Shown here: positions 9,602-18,635 of the stretch, one piece after another
Position numbering within the stretch: the first letter of the stretch is position 1
Layout of the letters: each line of letters begins with the position of its first letter
DNA from: Vibrio sp. J1-1
GTDB taxonomy: Bacteria > Pseudomonadota > Gammaproteobacteria > Enterobacterales > Vibrionaceae
Assembly: GCF_021728395.1 (NCBI RefSeq)
Contig: NZ_JAKKCM010000003.1
Location: 372,001 to 436,000, forward strand
DNA length: 64,000 nucleotides
Reading direction: 5' to 3'
Notes under the pieces: generated by a model
What the model was told of the DNA's origin: nothing
The model's database searches: none
Seen by the model: the letters and a program-made list of their open reading frames with translations, nothing else
Translations under genes and position numbers: made by a program

Positions 9602-9955
9602 TTACTTCTTAGCAAGTTTCTCTTTGATACGAGCAGACTTACCAGAACGCTCACGTAGGTAGTACAGCTTGGCACGACGTACTGCACCACGGCGTTTAAC
9701 TTCGATGCTATCAACAATTGGAGAGTGTGTTTGGAACGTACGCTCAACACCTTCACCGTTAGAGATCTTACGTACAGTGAAAGCAGAGTGTAGACCACGG
9801 TTACGGATTGCGATTACAACGCCTTCGAAAGCCTGTAGACGCTCACGTTCACCTTCTTTTACCTTAACTTGAACAACAACAGTGTCACCTGGTGCAAATT
9901 TAGGTAGGTCTGATTTCATTTGCTCTTCTTCAAGAGCTTTGATGATATTACTCAT
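9602..9955 (-). CDS. rplS: 50S ribosomal protein L19
   Basis: L19 lies at the interface of the 30S and 50S subunits. The 117-residue product has the typical N-terminus ([14 protein letters not shown]), the SH3-like barrel with [13 protein letters not shown] and the basic C-terminus [14 protein letters not shown]. It is the last gene of the four-gene rpsP-rimM-trmD-rplS operon, 41 bases after trmD, and is followed by a terminator. Confidence 0.97.
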   Translation of the reverse strand: MSNIIKALEEEQMKSDLPKFAPGDTVVVQVKVKEGERERLQAFEGVVIAIRNRGLHSAFTVRKISNGEGVERTFQTHSPIVDSIEVKRRGAVRRAKLYYLRERSGKSARIKEKLAKK

Positions 9956-9996
9956 TTTTAAAATTCCTAGAATAAACTGATACTAAATAAATTAGG

Positions 9997-10758
9997 TTAC
10001 TTTGCTTTATGTTCGTTAACGGCTTTATGCTCATTAACAAACTCGGCAAGTAATTGTTCCTGTTCGTCAGTCAGAGCTAGGTTTTCCAGGAGCTCTGGTC
10101 TTCTTAACCAAGTTCGGCCCAGCGACTGCTTGAGTCGCCATCGACGAATGTCCTTGTGATTGCCTGACATCAGTACCGCAGGTACCTCTTTGTCATCCAA
10201 CACTTCCGGACGCGTATAGTGAGGGCAATCTAACAAGCCATTGGCAAAAGAGTCTTCTTCTGCTGACGAAAAATCACCTAGTACCCCCGGAATAAACCGA
10301 GAGACAGAATCAATTAACGTCATGGCTGGTATCTCACCACCCGTCATCACAAAATCCCCAATCGACCATTCTTCGTCGACTTCAGATTGAATGATGCGCT
10401 CATCCACCCCTTCATAGCGGCCACAGATAAGAAGTAAATTCTCATTTGTTGCCAGCTCTTCAACCCCTTTTTGGTCGAGCTTGCGACCTTGAGGAGAAAG
10501 GTAAATGACTTTCGTCTTACCCGGTGATGCTTGCTTAGCGGTATGAATGGCATCGCGCAAAGGCTGAACCATCATTAACATACCAGGACCACCACCGTAA
10601 GGTCGGTCATCGACAGTTCGATGTTTGTCGTGAGTGAAATCTCGAGGATTCCATGTCTCAATAGACAAAAGACCTTTTTTAACCGCTTGACCTGTTACTC
10701 CAAAATCAGTAACAGAACGGAACATTTCAGGAAAAAGGCTAATAACGCCAACCCACAT
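9997..10758 (-). CDS. trmD: tRNA (guanine-N1)-methyltransferase TrmD
   Basis: TrmD methylates G37 next to the anticodon of tRNAs reading CNN codons, preventing +1 frameshifts. The 253-residue SPOUT enzyme shows the SAM-binding trefoil knot ([14 protein letters not shown] and [11 protein letters not shown]) and the conserved start [12 protein letters not shown]. The C-terminus is slightly longer than I expect for the family because an 18-bp imperfect tandem duplication (10004-10021 and 10022-10039) repeats the segment VNEHKA. The gene lies between rimM and rplS in the standard operon. Confidence 0.96.
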   Translation of the reverse strand: MWVGVISLFPEMFRSVTDFGVTGQAVKKGLLSIETWNPRDFTHDKHRTVDDRPYGGGPGMLMMVQPLRDAIHTAKQASPGKTKVIYLSPQGRKLDQKGVEELATNENLLLICGRYEGVDERIIQSEVDEEWSIGDFVMTGGEIPAMTLIDSVSRFIPGVLGDFSSAEEDSFANGLLDCPHYTRPEVLDDKEVPAVLMSGNHKDIRRWRLKQSLGRTWLRRPELLENLALTDEQEQLLAEFVNEHKAVNEHKAK

Positions 10759-10785
10759 GTTTATCTCGCTCTGTAATTTTGGAGA

Positions 10786-11334
10786 TTAGAATCCAGGATC
10801 CCAGTCAACTTCGATCCGTTGAGCTTCGCGATCAACACTAATGATCACTTGCTCTTCAAGGAACGGAATTAATCGTTCCTTTTGCCCGAAAGCATCTTTA
10901 AGATTTGCTTTAACCACCAGAACATCGTTTGAGCCAGTTTCTAGAATGTCAGTAACGACACCCAGATCGTAACCTTTAGTGGTTACCACTTGCATCCCAA
11001 ACAATTCACGCCAGTAGAACTCATCTTCTGACAATTCAGGTAGTACCGCAGGGTCAATAGCAATTTCAAAGTTAGTCATTAAATGCGCGTCTTCACGAAC
11101 ATCCATGCCTTCCAGCTTAGCCACCATACCTTTGTTATGGCGCTTCCAGCTTTCTACTTTGTACTCAACCCATGTGCCCTTTTGGTTAATGTACCAAGGA
11201 CTGTAATCGAAAATGCTTTCAGCATTGTCTGTGTAGGAAAAAACCTTAAGCCAACCTCGAATGCCGTAAGTAGCACCAAACTTGCCTACAACAATCTTTT
11301 CGTTGCTCATTGTTTCTTTACCTTTCATCGACAT
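10786..11334 (-). CDS. rimM: 16S rRNA processing / 30S maturation factor RimM
   Basis: RimM binds S19 and helps mature the head of the 30S subunit. The 182-residue product has the N-terminal RimM barrel ([21 protein letters not shown]) and a C-terminal PRC-barrel ([12 protein letters not shown] and [11 protein letters not shown]). Two starts are possible: the ATG at 11334, or the ATG at 11310 ([11 protein letters not shown]), which removes eight residues and has an AGG upstream. I keep the longer form as a weak preference. It is second in the rpsP operon. Confidence 0.93.
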   Translation of the reverse strand: MSMKGKETMSNEKIVVGKFGATYGIRGWLKVFSYTDNAESIFDYSPWYINQKGTWVEYKVESWKRHNKGMVAKLEGMDVREDAHLMTNFEIAIDPAVLPELSEDEFYWRELFGMQVVTTKGYDLGVVTDILETGSNDVLVVKANLKDAFGQKERLIPFLEEQVIISVDREAQRIEVDWDPGF

Positions 11335-11364
11335 AAACTAGTTTCTACTTCTAAAGTAAAAAAA

Positions 11365-11613
11365 TTAAGCCGCTTTTTGAGCGTCTTTAACTAGCTTAGC
11401 AACGCGGTCAGATACAGACGCGCCTTGACCAACCCAGTGGTTAACGCGGTCTAGGTCTAGACGTAGACCTTCTTCTTGACCTTTAGCAGTTGGGTTAAAG
11501 AAACCAACTTTCTCGATGAAACGGCCAGTTGCAGCGTTGCGGCTGTCCGCTACTACGATTTGATAAAATGGACGCTTTTTAGCGCCGTGACGTGCCAAAC
11601 GAATGGTTACCAT
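11365..11613 (-). CDS. rpsP: 30S ribosomal protein S16
   Basis: S16 is an early-binding protein of the 30S body. The 82-residue product is typical ([20 protein letters not shown], then RDRVNHW-like and [11 protein letters not shown] segments). A GAGGAC ribosome site precedes the ATG. It heads the rpsP-rimM-trmD-rplS operon, and its leader holds a hairpin (11648-11682) downstream of a good sigma-70 promoter. Confidence 0.97.
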   Translation of the reverse strand: MVTIRLARHGAKKRPFYQIVVADSRNAATGRFIEKVGFFNPTAKGQEEGLRLDLDRVNHWVGQGASVSDRVAKLVKDAQKAA

Positions 11614-11647
11614 GTCGTCCTCTTTGCTTTCTCAAAAATAAAATTAA

Positions 11648-11682
11648 CCCCAAGAACCATTCAGTAAATGAACAATTTGGGG
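11648..11682 (-). promoter_or_regulatory. Hairpin in the rpsP 5' leader
   Basis: On the minus strand CCCCAA pairs with TTGGGG, with an inner CATT/AATG pair, placed 35 bases upstream of the rpsP start and downstream of its predicted promoter. There is no T tract, so it is not a terminator. It may be an mRNA leader structure involved in autoregulation or stability; that is inference. Confidence 0.5.
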
Positions 11683-11706
11683 CTCGTGCCAAAATAAAGC
11701 TCCGGA

Positions 11707-11734
11707 ATTTTACTCTTATACCGGAGCAATGCAA
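11707..11734 (-). promoter_or_regulatory. Sigma-70 promoter of the rpsP operon
   Basis: On the minus strand TTGCAT (11729-11734) is spaced 16 bases from TAAAAT (11707-11712). The initiation point would be near 11700. An inverted pair GCTCCGG / CCGGAGC (11699-11705 and 11721-11727) overlaps the promoter; it could instead act as a terminator for ffh, which ends upstream. Confidence 0.6.
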
Positions 11735-11821
11735 GGGATTTAGTTACTTTTTCACCAACATAAATTGAAATTAAAGTTTGTGATGTAGCTAACACCCTGA
11801 AACTATAGTGTGAGCGGGTGA

Positions 11822-13204
11822 TTATCGACCAAATGGGTTGAAACCACCACCTCCGCCCATGCCACCCATCATGCCTTGCATGTTGCGCATCATGCCTTTC
11901 ATGCCGCCTTTTTGCATCTTTTTCATCATTTTCTGCATTTGGGTGAACTGTTTGAGCAGACGATTTACGTCCTGAACCTGCACACCTGAACCCGCTGCAA
12001 TACGTTTCTTGCGCGAACCTTTGATGATTTCAGGGCGTTGACGCTCTTTCATCGTCATAGAACTGATGATCGCTTCCATCTGCTTAAACATCTTGTCATC
12101 GACTTTGTCTTTGACATTGTCAGGTAGCTGAGACATGCCTGGAAGTTTATCCATCATGCCCATCATGCCACCCATGTTTTGCATTTGGCCCAACTGTTCA
12201 CGGAAGTCTTCCAAATCGAAGCCTTTCTTCTCTTTGAACTTTTTCGCCAGTTTTTCTGCTTTTTCTTGGTCAACGTTACGTTGCAGGTCTTCAATCAAAG
12301 ACAGAACGTCACCCATGCCAAGAATACGTGATGCTACGCGGTCTGGGTGGAATGGTTCCAGTGCGTCAGTTTTCTCACCAACACCTAGGAATTTGATTGG
12401 TTTACCCGTGATATGGCGAACCGATAGCGCCGCACCACCACGTGCGTCACCGTCAACTTTGGTTAGAACCACACCCGTAAGTGGCAGTGCATCACCAAAG
12501 GCTTTAGCGGTATTCGCCGCATCCTGACCTGTCATTGCATCAACAACAAACAGCGTCTCAACCGGGTTAATCGCAGCGTGAAGTTCTTTAATCTCACCCA
12601 TCATCTGTTCATCAATCGCCAAACGACCAGCGGTATCGACAATCAGAACATCGTAGAATTTCTTCTTCGCGTGATCGATTGCTGCATTCGCAATATCAAT
12701 TGGCTTTTGGTCTGGTGACGACGGGAAGAAATCGACACCGATGTCTGATGCGAGAGTTTCTAGCTGTTTGATCGCCGCAGGACGATAAACGTCGGCAGAC
12801 ACAACCAGTACTTTCTTCTTATCACGCTCTTTTAAAAGCTTAGATAGCTTACCTACCGATGTGGTTTTACCCGCACCTTGTAGACCTGCCATCAAAAGTA
12901 CTGCTGGCGGCTGAGCGGCTAGGTTAAGAGCCTCGTTAGACTCACCCATTACCGCCTCAAGCTCGGTTTGAACGATCTTAATAAACTCTTGACCCGGAGT
13001 CAGAGATTTAGAAACTTCTACACCAACTGCTTTTTCTTTAACGCGGTTTACGAATTCACGAACAACAGGAAGCGCAACGTCCGCTTCCAAAAGTGCCATT
13101 CGTACTTCACGTAGGGTTTCTTTTATGTTGTCTTCTGTCAGACGACCTTTGCCACTGATATTTTTCAGCGTTTTGGATAATCGATCCGTTAAATTCTCAA
13201 ACAT
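11822..13204 (-). CDS. ffh: Signal recognition particle protein Ffh
   Basis: Ffh binds 4.5S RNA and hydrophobic signal sequences and delivers ribosomes to FtsY at the membrane. The 460-residue protein has the helical N domain, the GTPase G domain (GLQGAGKTT near residues 107-115, DTAGR, TKVDG), and a methionine-rich M domain ending in repeated GGM/MMG segments. It stands between the rpsP operon and the divergent ypjD, as in E. coli. A promoter-like pair ATGACT/TATACT lies just upstream (13242-13269). Confidence 0.97.
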   Translation of the reverse strand: MFENLTDRLSKTLKNISGKGRLTEDNIKETLREVRMALLEADVALPVVREFVNRVKEKAVGVEVSKSLTPGQEFIKIVQTELEAVMGESNEALNLAAQPPAVLLMAGLQGAGKTTSVGKLSKLLKERDKKKVLVVSADVYRPAAIKQLETLASDIGVDFFPSSPDQKPIDIANAAIDHAKKKFYDVLIVDTAGRLAIDEQMMGEIKELHAAINPVETLFVVDAMTGQDAANTAKAFGDALPLTGVVLTKVDGDARGGAALSVRHITGKPIKFLGVGEKTDALEPFHPDRVASRILGMGDVLSLIEDLQRNVDQEKAEKLAKKFKEKKGFDLEDFREQLGQMQNMGGMMGMMDKLPGMSQLPDNVKDKVDDKMFKQMEAIISSMTMKERQRPEIIKGSRKKRIAAGSGVQVQDVNRLLKQFTQMQKMMKKMQKGGMKGMMRNMQGMMGGMGGGGGFNPFGR

Positions 13205-13241
13205 CTTTGTCTCTTCGCTAAAATGGCGATTAATTAGGGTG

Positions 13242-13269
13242 AGTATACCTTAGCCAAGGTCTGAGTCAT
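13242..13269 (-). promoter_or_regulatory. Candidate sigma-70 promoter of ffh
   Basis: On the minus strand ATGACT (13264-13269) and TATACT (13242-13247) are separated by 16 bases and lie about 40 bases upstream of the ffh start codon. The -10 is good; the -35 is moderate. Confidence 0.45.
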
Positions 13270-13428
13270 ACCCGTACCGCTGCTCTATTCTTATCTCTAT
13301 TTCTATATGGTGGGGTAACTTATTAATTTCAATATCTCATCTATCGCGATTGTTGTCGTATAGAGCGTAGCCGCAAAGAGTAATGCAAGGTATAATTTCT
13401 CTATTGTGCACAACATCATTTAGGATTC

Positions 13429-14223
13429 ATGGATAGCGTAATTGCCATCGCGGCCGCCATACTTTACATATTGGCGATTGCGACGATCATACCCGGACTT
13501 TCACAACAGTCAGTCATCAAAGCAAAAACCGTATTTGCCAGCGCTGCCTGTGCGCTTGTTTTCCATGCGTGGTTATTGAGTGATCTGATCCTTGATGGTT
13601 CGGGTCAGAACTTTAGTATTCTTAATGTCGCTTCTCTTATCAGTTTCATCATCTCGCTGGTGATGAGTGTTGCGATGCTAAAGAATCGGCTTTGGTTTCT
13701 GTTGCCCGTCATTTATAGCTTTGCTGCCATCAACTTATCTGCTGCGGCTTTTTTACCAAGCACCTTCATTAAGCATTTAGAAAACGATCCTAAGCTACTC
13801 ATTCATATTTCTTTTGCTTTATTTTCTTATGCCACACTAAGTATTGGCGCGTTGTATGCGTTGCAACTAGCTTGGCTGGACCACAAACTGAAAACCAAAA
13901 AGTCCCTAGCAATCAACCCTAATTTACCGCCACTACTCATGGTTGAGCGTCAGTTGTTTAAAATTATTTTGATTGGTAATTTACTTCTGACAGCTACGCT
14001 TATTACAGGCTATGTGTTTGTTCAAGATATGTTCGCGGAAGGAAAAGCGCATAAAGCCATTCTTTCTTTCATCGCCTGGGTGGTCTATTCAATATTACTG
14101 TGGGGCCATTATCAAAAAGGTTGGCGTGGAAGAAAAGTAACCTGGTTTGCAGTTGCAGGAGCCACGTTACTCACTCTGGCTTATTTCGGTAGCCGCTTTG
14201 TAAAAGAGATCATTTTGAATTAA
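13429..14223 (+). CDS. ypjD: CcsA/YpjD-family inner-membrane protein
   Basis: This 264-residue polytopic protein has about eight hydrophobic segments and belongs to the cytochrome c assembly-like family (CcsA/HemX/YpjD). The conserved HISFALFSYATLSIGALYA segment lies in the middle, where related proteins carry haem-ligand histidines. The precise role of YpjD is not established; in this position, next to ffh and yfjD, it is conserved from Vibrio to E. coli. A TATAAT sequence about 35 bases upstream of the ATG may be its promoter. Confidence 0.85.
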   Translation: MDSVIAIAAAILYILAIATIIPGLSQQSVIKAKTVFASAACALVFHAWLLSDLILDGSGQNFSILNVASLISFIISLVMSVAMLKNRLWFLLPVIYSFAAINLSAAAFLPSTFIKHLENDPKLLIHISFALFSYATLSIGALYALQLAWLDHKLKTKKSLAINPNLPPLLMVERQLFKIILIGNLLLTATLITGYVFVQDMFAEGKAHKAILSFIAWVVYSILLWGHYQKGWRGRKVTWFAVAGATLLTLAYFGSRFVKEIILN

Positions 14224-14342
14224 GGCGTCCACAAGCCCTTTATATTCAAAGTCAAATCAAATACAGTACCTTAAAATCTATGACTTAACAGTTATACATA
14301 GCTGTTAAAAATAACCCAATACTTACAAGGAACAGCAACGTT

Positions 14343-15620
14343 TTGGACGACATATCTACGGGTATCTTATTTGCGCTACTCGCGTGTCTTATCGTCATAT
14401 CAGGTTACTTTTCCGGTTCAGAAACAGGGATGATGTCACTGAACCGATATCGCTTGAAACACTTAGCCAAAAATGGGCATAAGGGTGCGAAGCGTGTCGA
14501 AAAGTTATTAGACCGTCCAGATCGCCTGATTGGTCTTATTCTTATCGGCAATAACCTTGTGAACATTCTCGCTTCGGCGATCGCTACTATTTTAGGTATG
14601 CGTCTGTACGGTGACATGGGTGTCGCTATTGCGACAGGTGCTCTCACCATGGTTGTGTTGGTATTCGCAGAAGTGACGCCAAAAACCATCGCCGCTCTGT
14701 ATCCAGAACGCGTGTCTTATACAAGTAGCATTCTGTTAACCATTCTGATGAAGTTACTTTCACCACTTGTGCTGTTAGTTAACTTCATTACCAATGGCTT
14801 TATTCGTCTGCTTGGCGTAAAAGCCGATCACTCTGTTGAAGATCACCTCAGTTCAGAAGAATTACGCACGGTAGTAAATGAAGCTGGCGGCCTTATACCT
14901 CGTCGCCACCAAGACATGCTGGTGTCCATTTTGGATCTCGAGCACGTCACCGTAAACGATATTATGGTGCCACGTAATGAAATTACCGGTATCGACATCA
15001 ACGACGACTGGAAGTCTATCGTTCGTCAGTTAACGCACTCACCGCATGGACGTATCGTTTTTTACCGCGACCAAATAGATGAAGTGGTAGGCATGCTACG
15101 TTTGCGAGAAGCTTACCGTCTGATGCTTGAAAAGAACGAGTTCACGAAAGAGACATTACTGCGTGCCGCTGACGAAGTGTACTACATTCCCGAAGGCACA
15201 CCTCTGAACGTGCAGATGTTGAAGTTCCAGCGCAACAAACAGCGTATTGGTCTTATCGTTGATGAGTATGGTGACATTATTGGTCTGGTAACGCTTGAGG
15301 ATATCTTGGAAGAAATCATTGGCGAGTTTACGACGTCCATCTCACCTAGTTTGTCCGATGAAATTAGCCCACAAGGCGATGGCAGTTTCTTAATCGAGGG
15401 TAGCGCAAACATTCGCGACATCAATAAAGGTCTGAAATGGCATCTGCCAACTGATGGACCTCGTACACTAAATGGATTGATCTTGGAGCACTTAGAAGAC
15501 ATTCCTGAAAGCCACTTGAGCGTGCAAGTGTCCGGACATCCGATGGAAATTGTCGAGATTGAAGAGAACCGAATTAAGTTAGTTCGCGTTTATCCGAAAC
15601 GAAAGAAAGGCAGTAACTAA
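14343..15620 (+). CDS. yfjD: CNNM/CorB-type transporter-associated membrane protein YfjD
   Basis: The 425-residue protein has an N-terminal DUF21/CNNM transmembrane domain (about residues 5-185, with the SGSETGMMSLN motif), two CBS domains (about 200-330) and a C-terminal CorC_HlyC domain. Relatives act in magnesium or cobalt export or homeostasis; substrate here is not proven. It starts at a TTG (14343): an AAGG lies about 11 bases upstream, no ATG occurs until residue 29, and the family N-terminus begins here. It follows ypjD after 119 bases and ends at a strong bidirectional terminator. Confidence 0.87.
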   Translation: MDDISTGILFALLACLIVISGYFSGSETGMMSLNRYRLKHLAKNGHKGAKRVEKLLDRPDRLIGLILIGNNLVNILASAIATILGMRLYGDMGVAIATGALTMVVLVFAEVTPKTIAALYPERVSYTSSILLTILMKLLSPLVLLVNFITNGFIRLLGVKADHSVEDHLSSEELRTVVNEAGGLIPRRHQDMLVSILDLEHVTVNDIMVPRNEITGIDINDDWKSIVRQLTHSPHGRIVFYRDQIDEVVGMLRLREAYRLMLEKNEFTKETLLRAADEVYYIPEGTPLNVQMLKFQRNKQRIGLIVDEYGDIIGLVTLEDILEEIIGEFTTSISPSLSDEISPQGDGSFLIEGSANIRDINKGLKWHLPTDGPRTLNGLILEHLEDIPESHLSVQVSGHPMEIVEIEENRIKLVRVYPKRKKGSN

Positions 15621-15644
15621 CACCAATCTGTTTACTGACCTATA

Positions 15645-15674
15645 AAAATAGCCTGACATTGTCAGGCTATTTTA
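15645..15674. terminator. Bidirectional terminator between yfjD and luxS
   Basis: AAAATAGCCTGAC pairs with GTCAGGCTATTTT around a 3-base loop, giving a 13-bp perfect stem with T tracts on both strands. It serves the convergent yfjD and luxS genes. Confidence 0.92.
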
Positions 15675-15704
15675 TTTACAGCGTTTGTGAGATAGCTCAG
15701 GGGC

Positions 15705-16223
15705 TTAGTCGATACGAAGCTCTTTTAACATCGACTCAGGCAGAGCTAGCTCATCATTTTTATTCACTGACACACCCGCATCCAGAATGTTTTTCGCAAT
15801 TTGTTTTGCTTCATCCAATGAGTGCATTGCAGCTGTGCCACATTGGTATTCATTCAGCTCAGGAATTTTGTTCTGACTTTCTACTTTCAGCACATCTTCC
15901 ATTGATGCAATCCAAGCGTCTGCGACTTGTTGTTCTGAAGGCGTACCGATCAGACTCATGTAAAAGCCTGTACGACATCCCATTGGCGAGATATCAATGA
16001 TCTCAACACTGTCACCGTTTAGGTGGCTACGCATAAAGCCTGCGTAGAGGTGCTCTAGTGTGTGGATACCTTTCTCTGAAAGGATATCTTTGTTTGGTGC
16101 AGTAAAGCGTAAATCGAAGACAGTAATGGTGTCCCCTTTAGGGGTTTGCATGGTTTTCGCAACTCGCACAGCGGGTGCATTCATACGAGTGTGATCCACA
16201 GTAAAACTATCGAGTAAAGGCAT
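15705..16223 (-). CDS. luxS: S-ribosylhomocysteine lyase LuxS
   Basis: LuxS cleaves S-ribosylhomocysteine to homocysteine and DPD, the precursor of autoinducer 2, linking methyl-cycle recycling to quorum sensing in vibrios. The 172-residue protein has the metal ligands His54 and His58 (HTLEH) and Cys128 (QCGTA), and the catalytic Cys83 in PMGCRTG. An AGGAGAG ribosome site precedes the ATG. It is 68 bases downstream of an SLT-type lipoprotein gene and then gshA, all on the same strand. Confidence 0.97.
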   Translation of the reverse strand: MPLLDSFTVDHTRMNAPAVRVAKTMQTPKGDTITVFDLRFTAPNKDILSEKGIHTLEHLYAGFMRSHLNGDSVEIIDISPMGCRTGFYMSLIGTPSEQQVADAWIASMEDVLKVESQNKIPELNEYQCGTAAMHSLDEAKQIAKNILDAGVSVNKNDELALPESMLKELRID

Positions 16224-16291
16224 TACATCTCTCCTGATTGTAATCTCAACACCTTACGGTATTGGTTTGATTTCTGTTTATCCCTGTTGGG

Positions 16292-16903
16292 TTAAAAGAA
16301 CCAGCTGCTGTTGTCTTCCAGTTCCTGACGACATTGTTTCAGCTGCCAGCCATAATTCTTCGCGGTTTGTTCTACACGTCTTGCGACTTTAACTAAGCTA
16401 GGCTTCCTTTTATAGGTTCCACGCTGATATCCACCTCTCCCTTCATGATAGGCAAGATATTGGTTATATGGGTCCCATAAAGAGATACCAAGCTGACGAC
16501 GGGTTTCGTGGGTATACCAACCGACAAACATCATAGCGTCGTCAAAGTTAGTACGCGAGCCACCTTGCCCGGTCGAATCCTGAAAATCGTCCCAAGCGGG
16601 ATCTTGCGCCTGGGCATAGCCATATGCGCTACTGACTCTTCCCCAAGGGATAAAACCCAGCACATAATCTTTGGGTGGTTTTGCGTCGTGTCGGTATGAA
16701 CTCTCTTGCTTGATAATGGCCATTGCGACATGGATCGGAGTTCCCCACTCTTCTTCCATATCTTTAGCATCATCATACCAGCCAGATTTTTCTCGGAATA
16801 TCTCGCATAGATTATCTTGCTGCTGCGGTGGTGCCGTCGCACATCCAGAGAGCAACACACTACCTAACACCGATACGACTAGAGGCTTAATATTCAATCC
16901 CAC
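16292..16903 (-). CDS. Lipoprotein with transglycosylase SLT-like domain
   Basis: This 203-residue protein begins with a lipoprotein signal (lipobox LLSGC, Cys21) and continues with a lysozyme-like SLT domain. The likely catalytic Glu lies in AIIKQESSYR, and the later SSAYGYAQA and NQYLAYHEGRGGY segments fit a lytic-transglycosylase fold. It would sit in the outer membrane facing the periplasm and cleave or bind peptidoglycan. I do not recognise a standard Mlt name for it. It starts 10 bases after gshA and is probably co-transcribed with it. The active-site assignment is by motif only. Confidence 0.8.
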   Translation of the reverse strand: MGLNIKPLVVSVLGSVLLSGCATAPPQQQDNLCEIFREKSGWYDDAKDMEEEWGTPIHVAMAIIKQESSYRHDAKPPKDYVLGFIPWGRVSSAYGYAQAQDPAWDDFQDSTGQGGSRTNFDDAMMFVGWYTHETRRQLGISLWDPYNQYLAYHEGRGGYQRGTYKRKPSLVKVARRVEQTAKNYGWQLKQCRQELEDNSSWFF

Positions 16904-16913
16904 CCAATCCTTA

Positions 16914-18479
16914 TTATTTTAAATAAGAAAAATAATCTTCTAGGAAGTCATCAAAAGACATCGTATCACTCAGCTCTGCTTGTTTCTGCTTCTCAATAGA
17001 TGTTGACACTTCCTGCTCCATCACTTCTTGTGAGTAATGCTGGTAGCCGTGATTAAGATTATCTTCACGATGCTTTATACCTAGTGAACAACCTACTTTA
17101 CCTAAACCGCCCAGCTCTTTAGTCAGTTCCAACAATTGACCAGAAGTCGTCAATTCAGGTTCGTCAATCCAGCCAGTTAACTTATCACAAACCTCTTGGT
17201 AAGCATTATCACCGTTCACCTCATCCATCACCACAGCAATTTGGCGTAGATCTGCAAACACGCGGTGAGCCCACTCTTGTAGAGGCAAGCGTTCACCTTG
17301 GCAACCGATCTGAAGCATCAAGCCTTTTTCACGACCAGACACAATGACCTTGTTCCAGTTATCACGCCAACACTCCAGTTCACAGTTATCCATTGGTTCT
17401 GAGTCTGACAATGCTGCCCAAGTGAGAAACAGGTCGAGGAAGCGAACTTGTTCTTCAGTTATGCCTACCGGGCTGAATGGGTTCACGTCCAATGAACGAA
17501 CTTCAATATATTCCACACCCGCACGCTTTAACGCTTCTGATGGTTTCTCACCACTTTTAGCCACGCGTTTAGGGCGAATTGGCGCGTACAATTCGTTTTC
17601 TATTTGCAAAACATTCGAATTAAGCTGACGGTACTCGCCATCCACTTTCACACCAATTTTTGCGAACTCTTCTGACGGACGACGAATAGCATCACTTAAA
17701 CCTTCTAGATACTGGCCAATACTATTGAAGCCAATCTTTAGCGAGCTCTGGGCATGATTCGTGTAACCAAGGTCACTCAGACGCAAAGACGTTGATTTCG
17801 GTAAGAATAACGTTCCCCCCAAGCTCTCGAAAGGTAAACTCGTTTCTCGGCCTTGAATAAACGAACCACACAACGCAGGCGATGCACCAAAGAAATAGGG
17901 AATCATCCAACCAAAACGGTAGTAGTTACGAATAAGGGCAAAATAGGCATCGGATTTCGTTTCCTGACGAGCCTCTTCATCCTGCTCGCCATATAGGGCA
18001 TCCCAAAACGATTCAGGGAATGAAAAGTTGAAGTGCACGCCCGAAATAATCTGCATTAAGCTACCGTAACGGCGTTTTAACCCCTCTCGGTAGAGGGTTT
18101 TCATTCGCGCTGCGTTAGACGACCCGTACTGTGCCAGATTAATATTGTCTTCACTGGCTACATAACATGGCATCGAAAGCGGCCACATTTTTTCTTCACC
18201 CATTTTCGTTTGAGTAAAGTGATGAATATCTTTCAGTTGGGCCATTAGCTCCGGAACATCATGAGAAACCGGGGTAATGAATTCCAGTAGCGACTCTGAA
18301 AAGTCCGTGGTAATCCACTGGTTTGTGAACGCTGAGCCCAACCCCTCTGGATGAGGTGTTGTTGCTAGCTGTCCATCCTGACGATAGCGTAAAGTTTCAC
18401 GCTCAACACCGCGTCCAAACTGCTTAAATACTTCCGGGTTTGATGCAACTTTTTCCAGTCGCGCAGCAAAATCAGTCAA
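16914..18479 (-). CDS. gshA: Glutamate-cysteine ligase GshA
   Basis: GshA makes gamma-glutamylcysteine from glutamate, cysteine and ATP, the rate-limiting step of glutathione synthesis. The 521-residue length and motifs ([12 protein letters not shown] near the N-terminus, [14 protein letters not shown] in the middle, [15 protein letters not shown]) are those of the gammaproteobacterial class. The gene is first of gshA / SLT lipoprotein / luxS. An inverted repeat at 18557-18597 lies about 80-120 bases upstream of the start. Confidence 0.95.
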   Translation of the reverse strand: MTDFAARLEKVASNPEVFKQFGRGVERETLRYRQDGQLATTPHPEGLGSAFTNQWITTDFSESLLEFITPVSHDVPELMAQLKDIHHFTQTKMGEEKMWPLSMPCYVASEDNINLAQYGSSNAARMKTLYREGLKRRYGSLMQIISGVHFNFSFPESFWDALYGEQDEEARQETKSDAYFALIRNYYRFGWMIPYFFGASPALCGSFIQGRETSLPFESLGGTLFLPKSTSLRLSDLGYTNHAQSSLKIGFNSIGQYLEGLSDAIRRPSEEFAKIGVKVDGEYRQLNSNVLQIENELYAPIRPKRVAKSGEKPSEALKRAGVEYIEVRSLDVNPFSPVGITEEQVRFLDLFLTWAALSDSEPMDNCELECWRDNWNKVIVSGREKGLMLQIGCQGERLPLQEWAHRVFADLRQIAVVMDEVNGDNAYQEVCDKLTGWIDEPELTTSGQLLELTKELGGLGKVGCSLGIKHREDNLNHGYQHYSQEVMEQEVSTSIEKQKQAELSDTMSFDDFLEDYFSYLK

Positions 18480-18556
18480 AATGAGGTTCGCTTATATTAG
18501 GAGCAGGCCACTTGCCATCCGAAGCAAGTGAAAGCTAAGTTGTTGATATTTAGTTC

Positions 18557-18597
18557 ATCTAGATAAAGAACCCATGAAAAGTCACTTATCTAGATGT
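18557..18597. repeat. Inverted repeat CATCTAGATAA / TTATCTAGATG upstream of gshA
   Basis: Two perfect 11-bp arms (18557-18567 and 18587-18597) are separated by 19 bases. They lie between the end of the M16 protease gene and the gshA start. A second GC-rich palindrome without a T tract (about 18600-18622) is adjacent. The pair could be an operator for gshA or part of the 3' end of the M16 transcript. Confidence 0.55.
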
Positions 18598-18635
18598 ATA
18601 GCGGAGAGCACGCCCTCCGCTATTAGATGTGTACT

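Noticed and set aside
12135-12527. 130-codon plus-strand open frame opposite ffh
   Set aside because: It is antisense to the strongly conserved M/G domain region of ffh; its proline/serine-rich composition is typical of an antisense shadow.
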